Assembly (NCBI GenBank): GCA_050949175.1
Contig: JBMNFG010000014.1
Span: forward strand, 1-64,000
DNA: 64,000 bases
Reading direction: 5' to 3'
Source of the DNA: UBA4971 sp900019985
Lineage (GTDB): Bacteria > Bacillota > SHA-98 > UBA4971
Part shown: one piece after another, positions 26,376 to 36,968 of the stretch
Numbering within the stretch: position 1 is the first letter of the stretch
Layout of the letters: the number at the start of each line of letters is the position of its first letter
The notes under the pieces: model-generated
The model's database searches: none
The model's input: only the letters and a program-made list of their open reading frames with translations
What the model was told of the DNA's origin: nothing
Made by a program: the position numbers and the translations under genes

Positions 26376-29368
26376 ATGTCTCGACACCGATACACCGAGA
26401 CTGCCTTTGAGGCTGCCATAGAAGAGCACTTGCTCAATTATGGAGGCTATCAGAAACGGACCACGGAGACCTTCGATCCAGAGCTGTGCCTGGATACAGA
26501 GATTTTCTTGCGGTTTGTCCAGACAAACAGCCTAAAGAATGGCAGTACCTAGTTGATCTTCGAAGGGGCCAGGCAGCTGAAACCCTGGTCGGTGATCTCT
26601 GCCGCGCCCTAGACTCTGAACACGAAGGCTGTCTCAATGTCCTGCGCCATGGCTTCAAATGCTTTGGTAAAACCTTTAGAGCAGCGTACTTCGCTCCGGC
26701 CAGTGGTCTAAATCCCGAGATCCAGCGCCTATATGATGCCAACATCCTGACGGTAACAAGGCAAGTACGCTATGCCACTCAGCATTCCAAGACCCTAGAT
26801 ATGGTGTTAAGCCTTAATGGCATACCCATTATCACAGCAGAGCTCAAGAACCCCATGACCGGGCAGACATGGAGAGATGCCGTTTATCAATATAAGCGCG
26901 ATAGAGATCCCAAAGACCTGATCTTTCAGTTCGGTAAGCGTACTCTAGTCCACTTTGCCGTTGATCCCGACTTGGTGTATATGACTACCAAGCTAGATGG
27001 TACTAATACTTCTTTCCTCCCCTTTAACAAGGGTGATGGCATCGGAGCAGGTAACCCGGTCAACCCTAACGGACATAGAACTGCTTACCTGTGGGAGGAA
27101 ATTTGGCAGAAGGATAGCCTCATGGAGATTATAGCTAAGTACATGCATCTGGAGGTTAGCGATAAGCAGATAGGTGGCAAGCGGGTAAGGAAGAAGACTA
27201 TGATCTTTCCACGCTACCACCAACTAGACGTTGTCCGCAAGCTAGTTAGCGATGCACGGGCCGTCGGTGTAGGCAAGAATTACTTAATTCAGCACTCAGC
27301 AGGGAGCGGTAAGAGTAACAGTATCGCTTGGCTGGCTCATCAGCTAAGCAGTCTGCATGACGATGAGGATAACAAGGTATTTCACTCGGTGGTGGTTGTA
27401 ACCGATCGCAGGGTCTTGGACCAGCAATTGCAGGACACGATTTATCAGTTTGAACATAAGGCCGGTGTTGTGGAGAAGATCGATCGAGACTCAATGCAGC
27501 TGGCTAAAGCCTTGAAAAACGGGGTACCAATTATCATTACTACTCTCCAGAAGTTTCCCTACGTAACTGAACGGATTGGGGTCTTAGACACCAAACGCTA
27601 TGCTGTCATAATCGACGAAGCCCATAGCTCTCAAGGTGGGGAGACCGCCACAGAACTTAAGGGAACCCTAGGTGGTGCATTACTGGTTCGAGAAGCCAGG
27701 AGAAGAGCGGAAGAAGAGGGCTTGGCAGATTACGAAGAGGAAATCCTACGCACTATGGCCAAGCGTGGTCGTCAGGAGAATATCAGCTTCTTCGCCTTTA
27801 CAGCAATGCCGAAGTATAAGACCCTGGAGGTATTTGGCGAGAAGAACGAGTACGGAGTACCGGAACCATTTCATCTGTATTCCATGCGCCAGGCAATCGA
27901 AGAAGGCTTTATCCTAGATGTACTGGAGCACTACACTACGTATAAGACCTACTTTAAACTGATCAAGTCCATCGAAGATGATCCCAAGGTAGATAAGCAC
28001 AAGGCATCTAAGGCCCTAGCTCGGTTTGTCAGTCTCCACCCGTATAATATCGCGCAAAAGACTGAAGTCATTATTGAACACTTTAACGCTTTCACTAGGC
28101 ACAAGATTGGCGGCAAGGCGAAGGCCATGGTTGTTACCTCATCCCGCCTTCACGCTGTTCGCTACAAACAGGCTTTTGATAAATATATCAAAGAGCGCGG
28201 CTACGATCATATCCGTGCCCTAGTGGCATTTTCCGGTACTGTCGTCGATCCAGAGAATCCCAATGTAGAGTATACTGAGAGCCAGATGAATGGCGGTATT
28301 CGGGAAGATGAACTGCGGGCGCAATTCGATACTGACAAATACCATGTGCTAATCGTAGCAGAGAAATTCCAGACAGGTTTTGATCAGCCCCTCCTACACA
28401 CCATGTACGTCGACAAGAAGCTTTCAGGAGTTCATGCAGTACAAACTCTATCTAGGCTTAATCGCACCTACCCAGGGAAAGAAGGCACCTTTATCCTAGA
28501 CTTTGTAAATGATGCTGAGGACATCCAGGCTGCCTTCCAACCTTACTATGAGAAAACCATGGTAGGCGATCGGGTTGATTATAAGCAGCTTTATGAACTA
28601 CAGGCCAAACTAGACTCGTACCAGGTATTCTGTAATGCTGAGGTGGAGGAGTTCTGCAAGGTTTTCTTTAGGCCTAAGAAGGTCCTAACCACTCAGGACC
28701 ACGGCAAACTGAATGCCATTATCGATCCCGCAGTACAGCGATTCCGAAAGCTAGATGATGAGACCCAGCAAGAGTTCAGGGATACTGCCGGTGCCTTTAG
28801 GCGTCTATATGCCTTTCTTGCCCAAATCATTCCCTTCCAAGATTCTGATCTAGAGAAGCTGTACACCTACATACGATTCTTACTTACCAAACTACCCAAA
28901 CTAGACTATGGACCGAAGTATGACTTTAGTGATGATGTGGACATGCAGTACTACCGCCTGGAGAAAATTCACGAGGGAAGTATCCATCTGGAACGTGGAG
29001 GGGAAGCCGAAGTCTCTGGGCCTACAGCGGTAGGTACAGGACAAGTCCAACAAGAGGAGGCGCCACTCTCGGAACTGATTCGGGTGCTGAACGAACGTTT
29101 TGGCGCAGAATGGGGAGAAGGAGATCGGCTATTTCTGGAATCCATTAAGGCGGATGCAATTCAGGACCCCATTATCCAAGAGGCCGCTAAAGTAAACACT
29201 CTGGAGAACTTCTCATACAAGGCCAAACGCCTGGTAGATGACCTAGTCATGAGTAGGATAGACAAGAATAACCATATGGTGGCCAAATGCTTCGACAATC
29301 CGGAGTTTCAACACCTGGTGCAGCAGGCTCTTTACCGCAGTATCTATTATGATATCCATGCTCAATAA
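26376..29368 (+). pseudogene. hsdR: type I restriction enzyme HsdR, one frameshift near the N-terminus
   Basis: The start ATG 26376 reads a normal HsdR beginning (TAFEAAIEEHLLNYGGY, then FDPELCLD) but closes at a stop after about 58 codons. The remaining 960 residues lie in another frame. The two meet at the AAA run 26525-26527: one extra A would give FVQT-K-QPKEW, the family sequence. The main part has the PD-(D/E)xK-like nuclease region (IITAELKNPMTGQ), Walker A HSAGSGKSNS, DEAHSSQGG, and FTAMPK in place of FTATPK. HsdR translocates and cuts unmodified DNA. If the shift is real, restriction is lost. Confidence 0.88.
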
Positions 29369-29598
29369 GATTCCCCAGGCGGCTACCTACCAGAAGACTG
29401 TCGTAGGCCCCCTTAAGGGGTAAGTTCATTCTTGCTAACGAACGAAGCTCCATCAGTGCCGAGAATCGAGATGAACTGACCTGGAGGTCTACGTCAAGTA
29501 TTAGGCAGTGAAATCGCAAGATGATATGTGCATTCTTGGGATTAACCTGAGGATTTACGTGAAGAGGGAAGAGGTAATCGGCGAAGCCGGGATTCAAA

Positions 29599-29994
29599 TC
29601 AGCCCGGAATCACTTTGACGAAACAGGTCCTCGTCCTAGGTCCGTCAAACTCACAGAAATAAATGCCTTGCCATCTTCCCAACAAAAGCCTGCCATTTTC
29701 GATGATAACTGTTACACTGCTTCCTATGATGCTTGCTTTCATGTGAGCTGTGGTATTTCCTTCGATATGGCGGTATTCCGGGTGATGTGGACAGGTTTTG
29801 CCGAGACCGTACAGCATGTCTGTGACTACATCAGGATCAGCATTCTCGTTGATTGTGATTCCTGCAGTGGTGTGCGGGCAGTATACTATACAAATTCCAT
29901 CGGTTATACCGCTTTCCCCAACCGCTTCCCGGACTTTTGACGTTATGTCATGAAAACCTTCCCGTGCTGTTTGTAAGGTAAACTTATGTACCAT
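29599..29994 (-). CDS. YjbQ/UPF0047 family protein (secondary thiamine-phosphate synthase enzyme)
   Basis: The product has 131 residues, the normal length. It has VYCPHTTAGITINENADPDV, HHPEYRHIEGNTTAHMKAS and GRWQGIYFCEFDGPR, the three conserved blocks of the family, with His residues at the supposed active site. YjbQ proteins can replace thiamine-phosphate synthase weakly in vivo; the physiological role is unclear. It is divergent from the PucR-type regulator. Confidence 0.88.
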   Translation of the reverse strand: MVHKFTLQTAREGFHDITSKVREAVGESGITDGICIVYCPHTTAGITINENADPDVVTDMLYGLGKTCPHHPEYRHIEGNTTAHMKASIIGSSVTVIIENGRLLLGRWQGIYFCEFDGPRTRTCFVKVIPG

Positions 29995-30031
29995 AGCTTT
30001 CTTCTCCCTTAGTGTCTTTCAGATGAGTACT

Positions 30032-30060
30032 TTGATATTGTTTTCTTCCCACATTATACT
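30032..30060 (+). promoter_or_regulatory. predicted sigma-A promoter of the pucR-type gene
   Basis: TTGATA at 30032-30037 and TATACT at 30055-30060 are separated by 17 bp, a near-consensus pair on the + strand. The transcript would have a leader of about 240 bases before the regulator start. The rest of 29995-30308 holds no gene; AAACC/GGTTT around 30187-30206 with a following T run may be a weak hairpin. Confidence 0.6.
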
Positions 30061-30308
30061 ACAGCGATTCGTCGAGTTCGTGTTTTTGAGGCTAGAGACA
30101 AGGAAATCCGGTGGAATACCCATTCGTCCTTCGACTGGAAAGCCTTTGTGCAATAACCTTAGCAAGGTAGCACTACCCTGAGTCTCCCAAACCGAGAAAA
30201 AAGGTTTTCGCGCTTTTTTGCAGAAGTGTTTACGCCAAACATCTGCTTAATGCCTGGTAGATTATGTATGTGATATATGTGACAGGAGATCGGTCAGGTG
30301 ATGCAGCA

Positions 30309-31970
30309 ATGGGCATAACTCTAAGAGAAGCATTAGACTTAGGAATTCTACCTAAAGCAAGGGTAATCGCAGGTCGTAGGGGCTTAGACAGGCAGATCCA
30401 CTATGTAGACATTATGGAGGTGCCTGACCCCGATGACTACATTCGCCAGGGTTTGCTATGCGTCAGCAGCTGGTACGCTATTCGTGGCGACGAGGAAGCC
30501 CAGCTGCGCCTCGTTAAAGCTGCCGCCAACGCCGGAGCTGCCGGTTTTGTCCTCAAAGTCAAGCGTTACCTGGGCCGGTTGAGCCAACGGGTAATCGATC
30601 TTGCTGACGAGTGCGGGCTTCCTATCATTGAGATCGAAGGCGATGAGCCGTACGTCGAGATTACACATCCGCTTCTCACCAAGATCATCAGCGACCAGGC
30701 TTTCAGGTTGGAATATTATTTAAAGGCTCATAAGCTCTTTCGGCGTGTTGCACTTGAGGGCGGAAGCTATGACGCAATCGCAGAGGCTCTGTATTCACTC
30801 ATTCATAATCCTGTTATTTTATGCGATGCCGAAGGAAAGCTCCTGGCCTGGTTTTGCCAGGGGGAAGAGTGTGGCGAGTCTTCTCTTAAGGTAGGGATGC
30901 CTGTCTTAGGTGAGACAGACATCAAGGATCTAAGTCATGTGGATCACTACACTTATCGGGAATCAGGATTGTGCACCGGCGAGTTCTTGGTGTTCCCCAT
31001 CCGGGTAGAAGCAGATATTTACGGCTATTGGTTGGTTTGCGAAGCGAACAAAGTCTGCACGGAGCTGGACTTCATCGCCTTGGAGAACGCCAGCACCATT
31101 GCAGCTTTAGAGACTACGAAGAGAGCTGCTGTCTCCGAGATTAAGAGCCATCTGCGCCATGATTTTGTAGATGAACTCATCCGTGGTGTTTGGATGTCTG
31201 AAGAGACTGCTCAAACCAGGGCGTTGGCACTTGGCTGGGAGTTTATCCCTCCTGTAGGGCTTATCGTAGCGGATATTGACGGGTTTGCGGCTTTTCTCCA
31301 GAAGATACAGGATGAAGAGTACGCAAAACAAATCAAGTTAAGGATGCTGGCAGTAACTCAAGAGGTTGTTGCGTCCCATTCGCGCTCGCATATTGTGATC
31401 GGAAGAAGCGATAGTTGCATTGCAGTTGTTAGCTTGCCCTCAAGGTGCAAAGACGGTAAGGCCGACAGTTGGCTGCTTAAAGTTGCCGAACAGCTTCAAA
31501 CGCGCCTGAGAGCAGAACTTGCCGAGATAAGTGTCTCGATTGCCATAAGTCAGCCGTACTTGCGGCTGGTGGAGTTGCGCTCAGGTTATCTTGAAGCATG
31601 TGAACTCATGGATATCTGCAGAATTGTTTGGGGGCCCGGACAAATAGCTACCAAGGAAAAGCTTGATATCTACCGGCTTTTCTATCACTGCGGCTCCCAA
31701 GGCGAGATGGCGGAGTTTTGCAGCAAGCTCCTGAGCTCCCTGGTCAAGGGAGACACAGGCAGCCGTACAGAACTCATCCACACACTTCGAGTCTACCTTG
31801 AATGCGGTGCCTCTATCACAAAGACAGCCCAGTCTTTGTTTATCCATGAAAACACCTTGCGGTATCGTCTGAAGAAGATCGAGAAAGTGTCAGGACTCGA
31901 TTTGAAGGACTCCAAGAACTGTTTCAAACTGGCGCTTGCCCTCCATATACTTCCATTTCTTAAGGATTGA
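30309..31970 (+). CDS. PucR family transcriptional regulator
   Basis: About 553 residues. The N-terminal PucR domain (GITLREALDLGIL through VDIMEVPDPDDYIRQGLL) covers roughly residues 1-125. A GGDEF-like or CdaR-type sensor region follows. The C-terminal HTH_30 domain reads GASITKTAQSLFIHENTLRYRLKKIEK. ATG 30309 has AGGTGAT upstream and is preferred to the open ATG at 30264. Family members activate purine, sugar-acid and amino-acid catabolism. Its position suggests control of the ECF/M20/DUF1177 genes, but a terminator at 32005 separates them. Confidence 0.88.
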   Translation: MGITLREALDLGILPKARVIAGRRGLDRQIHYVDIMEVPDPDDYIRQGLLCVSSWYAIRGDEEAQLRLVKAAANAGAAGFVLKVKRYLGRLSQRVIDLADECGLPIIEIEGDEPYVEITHPLLTKIISDQAFRLEYYLKAHKLFRRVALEGGSYDAIAEALYSLIHNPVILCDAEGKLLAWFCQGEECGESSLKVGMPVLGETDIKDLSHVDHYTYRESGLCTGEFLVFPIRVEADIYGYWLVCEANKVCTELDFIALENASTIAALETTKRAAVSEIKSHLRHDFVDELIRGVWMSEETAQTRALALGWEFIPPVGLIVADIDGFAAFLQKIQDEEYAKQIKLRMLAVTQEVVASHSRSHIVIGRSDSCIAVVSLPSRCKDGKADSWLLKVAEQLQTRLRAELAEISVSIAISQPYLRLVELRSGYLEACELMDICRIVWGPGQIATKEKLDIYRLFYHCGSQGEMAEFCSKLLSSLVKGDTGSRTELIHTLRVYLECGASITKTAQSLFIHENTLRYRLKKIEKVSGLDLKDSKNCFKLALALHILPFLKD

Positions 31971-32004
31971 CGGTGGTTTCAAAGGGAATTTCGACGATTT
32001 TCGT

Positions 32005-32038
32005 AGGGATCCGACAATTATTGGATCCCTTTTCGTTT
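32005..32038 (+). terminator. terminator after the PucR-type gene
   Basis: AGGGATCC at 32005-32012 pairs with GGATCCCT at 32023-32030 over a 10-base loop, followed by TTTTCGTTTGTTG. This is a standard intrinsic terminator and places the ECF genes in a separate transcript. Confidence 0.85.
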
Positions 32039-32135
32039 GTTGTCGACGAAGGGCATTAAAACCGGCATGCCTAATAACATGCGAAAGTAGGACAAGTCAA
32101 CTCAGTATTTGAGAAGAAGAGGAGGTGACTTAGAA

Positions 32136-32363
32136 ATGGCCAAGACGCAGGATGACAATCAACGCAGAGGTAAGCTATGGCTTCTCTTAGCAGGAATGTT
32201 CGTTGTATTTGTCGTTTTCCGCCAAACATACCAGCAAGGACGGAAGCTGCTCGACAACGTGCATCCCTGGGATTGGATCGCTCTTGTAGTTATTTTCGGA
32301 ATACTGTTCTACTACTTGTACAAGTTCAGCAAAGAAGGGATAAGGAAAAATGAAAGGTCCTAA
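32136..32363 (+). CDS. small two-span membrane protein before the ECF operon
   Basis: 75 residues: a short charged start, a hydrophobic segment (LWLLLAGMFVVFVVF), a polar linker with VHPWDW, and a second segment (IALVVIFGILFYYLYKF) with a basic tail. ATG 32136 has GGAGGTGA nine bases upstream, better than the TTG at 32109. Its stop overlaps the ecfA start by 14 bp, so translation is coupled. No family was recognised. It may be an accessory to the transporter. Confidence 0.7.
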   Translation: MAKTQDDNQRRGKLWLLLAGMFVVFVVFRQTYQQGRKLLDNVHPWDWIALVVIFGILFYYLYKFSKEGIRKNERS

Positions 32364-34140
32364 AGCTACTGATTTGCCGAAAGAGACCTTGGCCTCACAA
32401 GACGGGCCGGACGTGGACATCCGAAATGTCTCATACAGATATCCCGGATCGAAAGGTCAGGCGCTAAAGGATATAACTCTCCGAGTCAACCGAGGCGAAC
32501 TGGTCCTTATTACAGGTGCTTCAGGTGCAGGAAAAACGACGCTCCTTTGTATGTTAAACGGCATGGTACCTCAATCCTATGGCGGCGATTTTTCCGGCAG
32601 CGCATTTGTGAAGGGATATGACACCACCAAAGTGCCTGTGGGTCGTTTGGCTTTTGTGTCCGGCATGCTCTTTCAGGACCCCGCAGGCCAATTGATTTGT
32701 CCTACTGTAGAAGATGAAGTCGCATTCGGTCCTGAGAATCGAGGTCTCCCAGTAGACAAGGTAAACAGCTTGATTGACGAATGTCTCGATTATGTCAGAA
32801 TGAGCGGTTATCGGGACAAATCACCCCATGCCCTCTCCGGTGGCCAGCAGCAAGCTGTTGCCATTGCTTCAGTTCTTGCAATGGAGCCGGATATCTATGT
32901 CCTTGACGAGCCCACATCAAACCTGGATCCTCTGGGAAGTCAGATGGTCTTCGATTTGATCGGGCGTGTGGTGAGAGACAAACAAAAGACTGCGGTAATC
33001 GTCGAGCATAAGCTGGAGAAACTGCTGGGTATCGCTGACCGCCTTGTCATCATGGCAGACGGACAGATTGTAGCTGACGGACAGCCGAGAGAAGTGCTGT
33101 TAAGTCTAAGTGCCAAACAAGATAGCGGTATCTATCCACCGCAGGTCACTGAGCTCTTTTGGAAGCTTCAGGAGGCAGGATTACTGGAGGTTACGGAAGC
33201 ACCGTTTACAGTCGACGAAGCCGCAAAGGTACTTTCTCCATCTGTGCAATCGTGGAGAACCGCAGAATCCGGGAAAGATTCGGAAGAAGGTAAGGTAGAA
33301 GCGGAAGGCGCCGGAGAGACAGTGGTAGAAGTCGAGGATCTTGAGTTTGCGTATCCTGACGGGACCAAGGCTATAAAGGGAGTCGATCTTAAGGTTCATA
33401 AGGGGGAGTTTGTATCTATAGTCGGACAGAACGGCTCGGGAAAAACAACCCTTGTTAAACACTTAAACGGACTCCTAAGGCCCACACGCGGCACTATCAG
33501 GATAATGGGTGAGGATGCTGCCAAGTATCCCATCTCTGTGCTTGCGACAAAGGTCGGGTACTGTTTCCAGAACCCTGACCACCAGATCTTCTCTTCAAAG
33601 GTATTTGACGAGCTGGCGTTTGGACTGAAGAACCTCAAACGCTCCAAAGAGGAGATACAGGCAACAGTCGAGATGGTTGCTGAAAGGTTAGGCTTGCTGG
33701 ACTTGCTTGACCATAACCCCCATACCTTGAGTAAAGGTCAGCGCCAGCGGATCGCAGTAGCCGCAGTTCTTGCCATGGGCCCTGACATAATGATTGTGGA
33801 TGAGCCTACCACAGGTCAAGACCCTCGACAGAGCAGGCAGATGATGGATCTGATGAGACTCCTAAACGAGGAGCACGGAAAGACCATCATCGTCATTACA
33901 CATGACATGGCTCTTGCAGCCGAGTATTCCCATCGCCTGGTAGTCATGCATGCCGGGCGGGTAATACTTGACGGTGTGCCGGCAGAAGTATTTCGACAGG
34001 AAGAAGTGCTACGTTCAACTAACTTGGAGCCACCTCAGATAACGCAACTGTTTCTAAAGCTCGGAATAGAACCGGTTGCGGTGACGGTAGATGAAGCATT
34101 TATGCGCCTTTCAGGCGTGCTTAAGGAAGTGCTAGCATGA
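32350..34140 (+). CDS. energy-coupling factor transporter ATPase, two ATPase domains fused
   Basis: A protein of 596 residues with two complete ABC ATPase domains. The first has ITGASGAGKTTLL, LSGGQQQ and VLDEPTSNLDP. The second (from about residue 320) has IVGQNGSGKTTLV, LSKGQRQRIAVA and IVDEPTTGQDP. An acidic linker, rich in Glu and Gly, joins them around residues 295-320. This is the EcfA-EcfA' fusion found with dedicated group I ECF importers. It powers vitamin or micronutrient uptake with the T and S proteins that follow. It overlaps ecfT by 4 bp. Confidence 0.92.
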   Translation: MKGPKATDLPKETLASQDGPDVDIRNVSYRYPGSKGQALKDITLRVNRGELVLITGASGAGKTTLLCMLNGMVPQSYGGDFSGSAFVKGYDTTKVPVGRLAFVSGMLFQDPAGQLICPTVEDEVAFGPENRGLPVDKVNSLIDECLDYVRMSGYRDKSPHALSGGQQQAVAIASVLAMEPDIYVLDEPTSNLDPLGSQMVFDLIGRVVRDKQKTAVIVEHKLEKLLGIADRLVIMADGQIVADGQPREVLLSLSAKQDSGIYPPQVTELFWKLQEAGLLEVTEAPFTVDEAAKVLSPSVQSWRTAESGKDSEEGKVEAEGAGETVVEVEDLEFAYPDGTKAIKGVDLKVHKGEFVSIVGQNGSGKTTLVKHLNGLLRPTRGTIRIMGEDAAKYPISVLATKVGYCFQNPDHQIFSSKVFDELAFGLKNLKRSKEEIQATVEMVAERLGLLDLLDHNPHTLSKGQRQRIAVAAVLAMGPDIMIVDEPTTGQDPRQSRQMMDLMRLLNEEHGKTIIVITHDMALAAEYSHRLVVMHAGRVILDGVPAEVFRQEEVLRSTNLEPPQITQLFLKLGIEPVAVTVDEAFMRLSGVLKEVLA

Positions 34141-34964
34141 GTAGAGTAATAGTTGAATCAAACGAAAACTGGCTGCGCAGTCTGGATCCTCGCACCAAGA
34201 CGTTTCTTTTACTTGCGTTTTTGGTCGTCGGTGTGAGCATTCTGGATCCATTCTTGACGCTTGGACTTCTTCTTCTCGTCTTTTGTTTATATCTGGTTGC
34301 CGGTATACCCCTGAAGGACCTTGCTGAACTCAGCAAACCGCTGATATTTGCCTTTGTCATGTTTTTCTTGCTGAACTTCCCATTCGCTAAACCGCTGCCT
34401 GGGGAGAAGGTGTACTTCTACCTGATTCCTCCCAGATTCGTTCCCATTACCATGACTGGGATCCTGACAGGCCTTAGCAGTGCCTTGCGGTTCATGATGT
34501 TTATCTGGATTGCTAACTTGGTTACCTCAATAACACCTACTTCTGAACTCCTGTTAGCTCTAAACAAGAGCAAGGTCAGTCCGGAAGCGTCCATAGCAAT
34601 CGGAATTGCATTCTCTTACATTCCGGAACTGCAAAAAGAGTTTATGACAATCGTAGAAGCCCAAAAGTGCCGAGGCGCGCAGCTTGAGCAACGAAACCCG
34701 GCGAAACGCCTCATAGCCTATATACCTGTGATTGTCCCTGCTCTCTATATATCCATATTGAGAGGACAGGACATTTCCAGGGCGATCGAAGCCAGAGGGT
34801 TCACGTATAACCCTATTCACCGGACGTACCGCCGGGACATCGTCATGCAGCCTGCGGACTGGGCAATGGTTGCGGTGATGGCACTTTTGTGTGTCGTAGT
34901 CCTGTATCTACGCTATCGATATCATTGGTTTGATTACCGTTTTATCCTGAATCTACTGACGTAA
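34137..34964 (+). CDS. ECF transporter transmembrane protein EcfT
   Basis: 275 residues with about five or six membrane segments. After the N-terminal LDPRTKTFLLL motif, two coupling helices carry the Ala-Arg-Gly type signatures KCRGAQLEQ and AIEARGFTYN, by which EcfT contacts the ATPases. The start overlaps the ecfA stop (ATGA). It forms one importer with ecfA and the S component downstream. Confidence 0.92.
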   Translation: MSRVIVESNENWLRSLDPRTKTFLLLAFLVVGVSILDPFLTLGLLLLVFCLYLVAGIPLKDLAELSKPLIFAFVMFFLLNFPFAKPLPGEKVYFYLIPPRFVPITMTGILTGLSSALRFMMFIWIANLVTSITPTSELLLALNKSKVSPEASIAIGIAFSYIPELQKEFMTIVEAQKCRGAQLEQRNPAKRLIAYIPVIVPALYISILRGQDISRAIEARGFTYNPIHRTYRRDIVMQPADWAMVAVMALLCVVVLYLRYRYHWFDYRFILNLLT

Positions 34965-35001
34965 TGTCTACTAAGTAATCCGTAAAGGGGGAGACATAAG
35001 A

Positions 35002-35556
35002 ATGGAAGGTTATTCTGAAAGACGTCCATTACTCACCTCCCAGCAGATAGGCTTGGCCGCAGCCTTCGGAGGTGCAGGTTTTGCTTTTAGAGCTCTGGGT
35101 TTGGCCATCCCGCTCGTTCCGCCTCTCGTTATGGACCCCGGTGCCCTTATGCCAATTCTCGCAGGAATGGCAGGCGGGCCGATAGTCGGTGCAATTGTGG
35201 GTGTAGCTCGTGGAATTCCCTCGGGTACTCCTGCAGTAGACCTCTGGGCCCAGCCGATTAAGGGAATTTACTGGGCATTTGTATGGAAATACCTCCTTCT
35301 TAAAATCGAAGATGAAAGAAAACGCTGGATAGCATTTGCAGTTGCCACGTTCTTGTTGCAGTTCTTTGTAGAAGCTCCTATGTTTATTGCAGGAAACGCA
35401 TTCATCCTGAAGATATATCCGTTCTATCCGACATGGCCGTTTACTTTAGGCTGGTATCAGGCATTGTATACTGTCTTCCAGTTTGTTGTTTTCGCAGCGG
35501 TTATCAAGGCATTCCCCGGTATTTTCGGGTGGGACACCGGTAAGGCAAACTGGTAA
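35002..35556 (+). CDS. ECF transporter S (substrate-specific) component
   Basis: 184 residues with about five or six hydrophobic helices. It has the GMAGGPIVGAIVGVARGIPSG segment seen in S components, where a small-residue run contacts EcfT. The substrate cannot be read off. No TPP, purine or other known riboswitch was seen upstream to give a hint. The genes that follow (M20 hydrolase, racemase-like, DUF1177, AroM) suggest an amino-acid or peptide-like compound rather than a standard vitamin. Confidence 0.78.
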   Translation: MEGYSERRPLLTSQQIGLAAAFGGAGFAFRALGLAIPLVPPLVMDPGALMPILAGMAGGPIVGAIVGVARGIPSGTPAVDLWAQPIKGIYWAFVWKYLLLKIEDERKRWIAFAVATFLLQFFVEAPMFIAGNAFILKIYPFYPTWPFTLGWYQALYTVFQFVVFAAVIKAFPGIFGWDTGKANW

Positions 35557-35582
35557 TCAACCTAAGAGGCGTGAATTCCAAA

Positions 35583-35613
35583 AGCGGAGTCAGGATTGAT
35601 TCTTGACTCCGCT
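35583..35613 (+). promoter_or_regulatory. hairpin just before the M20 peptidase
   Basis: AGCGGAGTCA at 35583-35592 pairs with TGACTCCGCT at 35604-35613. No T run follows, and the Shine-Dalgarno AGGAGG begins six bases later. It is more likely a processing or attenuation element than a full terminator. Confidence 0.6.
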
Positions 35614-35631
35614 CCTTCAGGAGGAATTATC

Positions 35632-36885
35632 TTGGATGAACTAAAGAAAAATCTTTGGATGCAAGTGGACAGGGAGAGAGACGAAATAATCAACCTCCTG
35701 GTTCGCCTTATCCGGATTAGAAGTGAGAACCCGCCGGGTGACATGGACGAAATTGCCGCGTTCATAAAGGACTACCTGGCTCAGCACGGGATAGATGCTT
35801 ATGAAGTGCGCGCAAGCGATGATCACCCGCAGTCTATATTAGCGAGTATTGGCACCGGATCTCCCGGGCTGATTCTAAACGGCCATATGGACGTAGTCCC
35901 TGCCGGGGATGGCAGCAAGTGGAGATTTGATCCTTTCAGCGGGACTATCCATGACGGCAAGATCTTCGGCAGGGGGACTTCCGATATGAAGGGAGGCCTT
36001 GCCGGCATCATGTATGCAATGGCATGTGCTGCCAAGCATATTGATAGGCTAGGTGGAAGCGTCCTCTTCTCAGCTGTCCCTGATGAGGAAACCATGGGAG
36101 TATGGGGTACAGGCTGGCTTGTACAAAGCGGACATCTTGCCGGAGATGCATGCATAGTCGCGGAACCTACCTCGGACGGGGATGTTGAAGTAGGGCAAAA
36201 AGGGACGCTTTGGGTTAAGGTAGTCGCACAAGGTGTGCCTGCCCATGGAAGCCTTTCGCCTTATGTAGGAGAGAACGCCATCGCAAAACTCCTGCCTTTT
36301 GTTTCGGAGTTAAGCACGTTGCGTGAAGTGCTTCCCGATATACCTGAGGCTCTCAAAGAGACAATGGCCGCATCTAAGAACCTGGCCCGTTCTTTACTGC
36401 CTGTTGCCGGCGCAGAAGAAGTCCTGGATCACGTCACTTGCAACCTTGGGATTATAAGAGGCGGCACAAAGATCAACATGGTGCCTGAACGAGCCGAGCT
36501 TGACCTTGATTTCCGTCTTCCTATCGGGTTATCTTCCGAAAGATTACTTAAGGAACTTGACAAGCTGGTCAAAAGGACCCTTGGCGATGCAGGTTCAATC
36601 GAGGTCTTGTGGCGTTCAGAAGCCAATTATACTGACCCCGGCGAAAGGATAGTCCGAGTTGTTGCAGATAACATCGAGGGAGTCCTCGGCCGGCAGGCTA
36701 CTGCAACTTTCCAGTGGGCTTCAAGTGATGCTCGCTACTTCCGGAACGCAGGTATCCCTACATTGCAGTATGGACCCGCGAATCTCGACGGTATCCACGG
36801 CTATAACGAAAACGTGGACGTAGAAGACGTCATTAATTCGGCCAAGGTCTATCTGGGTGCCATTGTCGATTATCTACGGCAATAA
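35632..36885 (+). CDS. M20 family metallohydrolase (ArgE/DapE type)
   Basis: About 417 residues. The metal ligands are visible in LNGHMDVVPAGD, GTSDMKGGLAG and PDEETMGVWG, with the dimerisation domain in the middle (VPAHGSLSPY) and a late His near the end. M20 enzymes cleave amide bonds of N-acyl amino acids or small peptides. The start is TTG 35632 with AGGAGG seven bases upstream; the nearby ATG 35636 is out of frame. It stands between the ECF importer and a racemase-like gene, so it may act on the imported compound. Confidence 0.88.
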   Translation: MDELKKNLWMQVDRERDEIINLLVRLIRIRSENPPGDMDEIAAFIKDYLAQHGIDAYEVRASDDHPQSILASIGTGSPGLILNGHMDVVPAGDGSKWRFDPFSGTIHDGKIFGRGTSDMKGGLAGIMYAMACAAKHIDRLGGSVLFSAVPDEETMGVWGTGWLVQSGHLAGDACIVAEPTSDGDVEVGQKGTLWVKVVAQGVPAHGSLSPYVGENAIAKLLPFVSELSTLREVLPDIPEALKETMAASKNLARSLLPVAGAEEVLDHVTCNLGIIRGGTKINMVPERAELDLDFRLPIGLSSERLLKELDKLVKRTLGDAGSIEVLWRSEANYTDPGERIVRVVADNIEGVLGRQATATFQWASSDARYFRNAGIPTLQYGPANLDGIHGYNENVDVEDVINSAKVYLGAIVDYLRQ

Positions 36886-36968
36886 GAGTGGCCGGGCAAT
36901 CAGAGTGGAGAAATGAATACAAAGCGAGCGAGGGAAGGGATATCTTGCAGACAATCAAGTAGACTTGC

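Noticed and set aside
29570..29598. tRNA-like T-arm text (ATTCAAATC flanked by GC-rich bases)
   Set aside because: No acceptor, D or anticodon arm could be folded around it.
31971..32135. TPP, purine or other known riboswitch before the ECF genes
   Set aside because: None of the conserved cores of those classes is present; only a terminator is seen.
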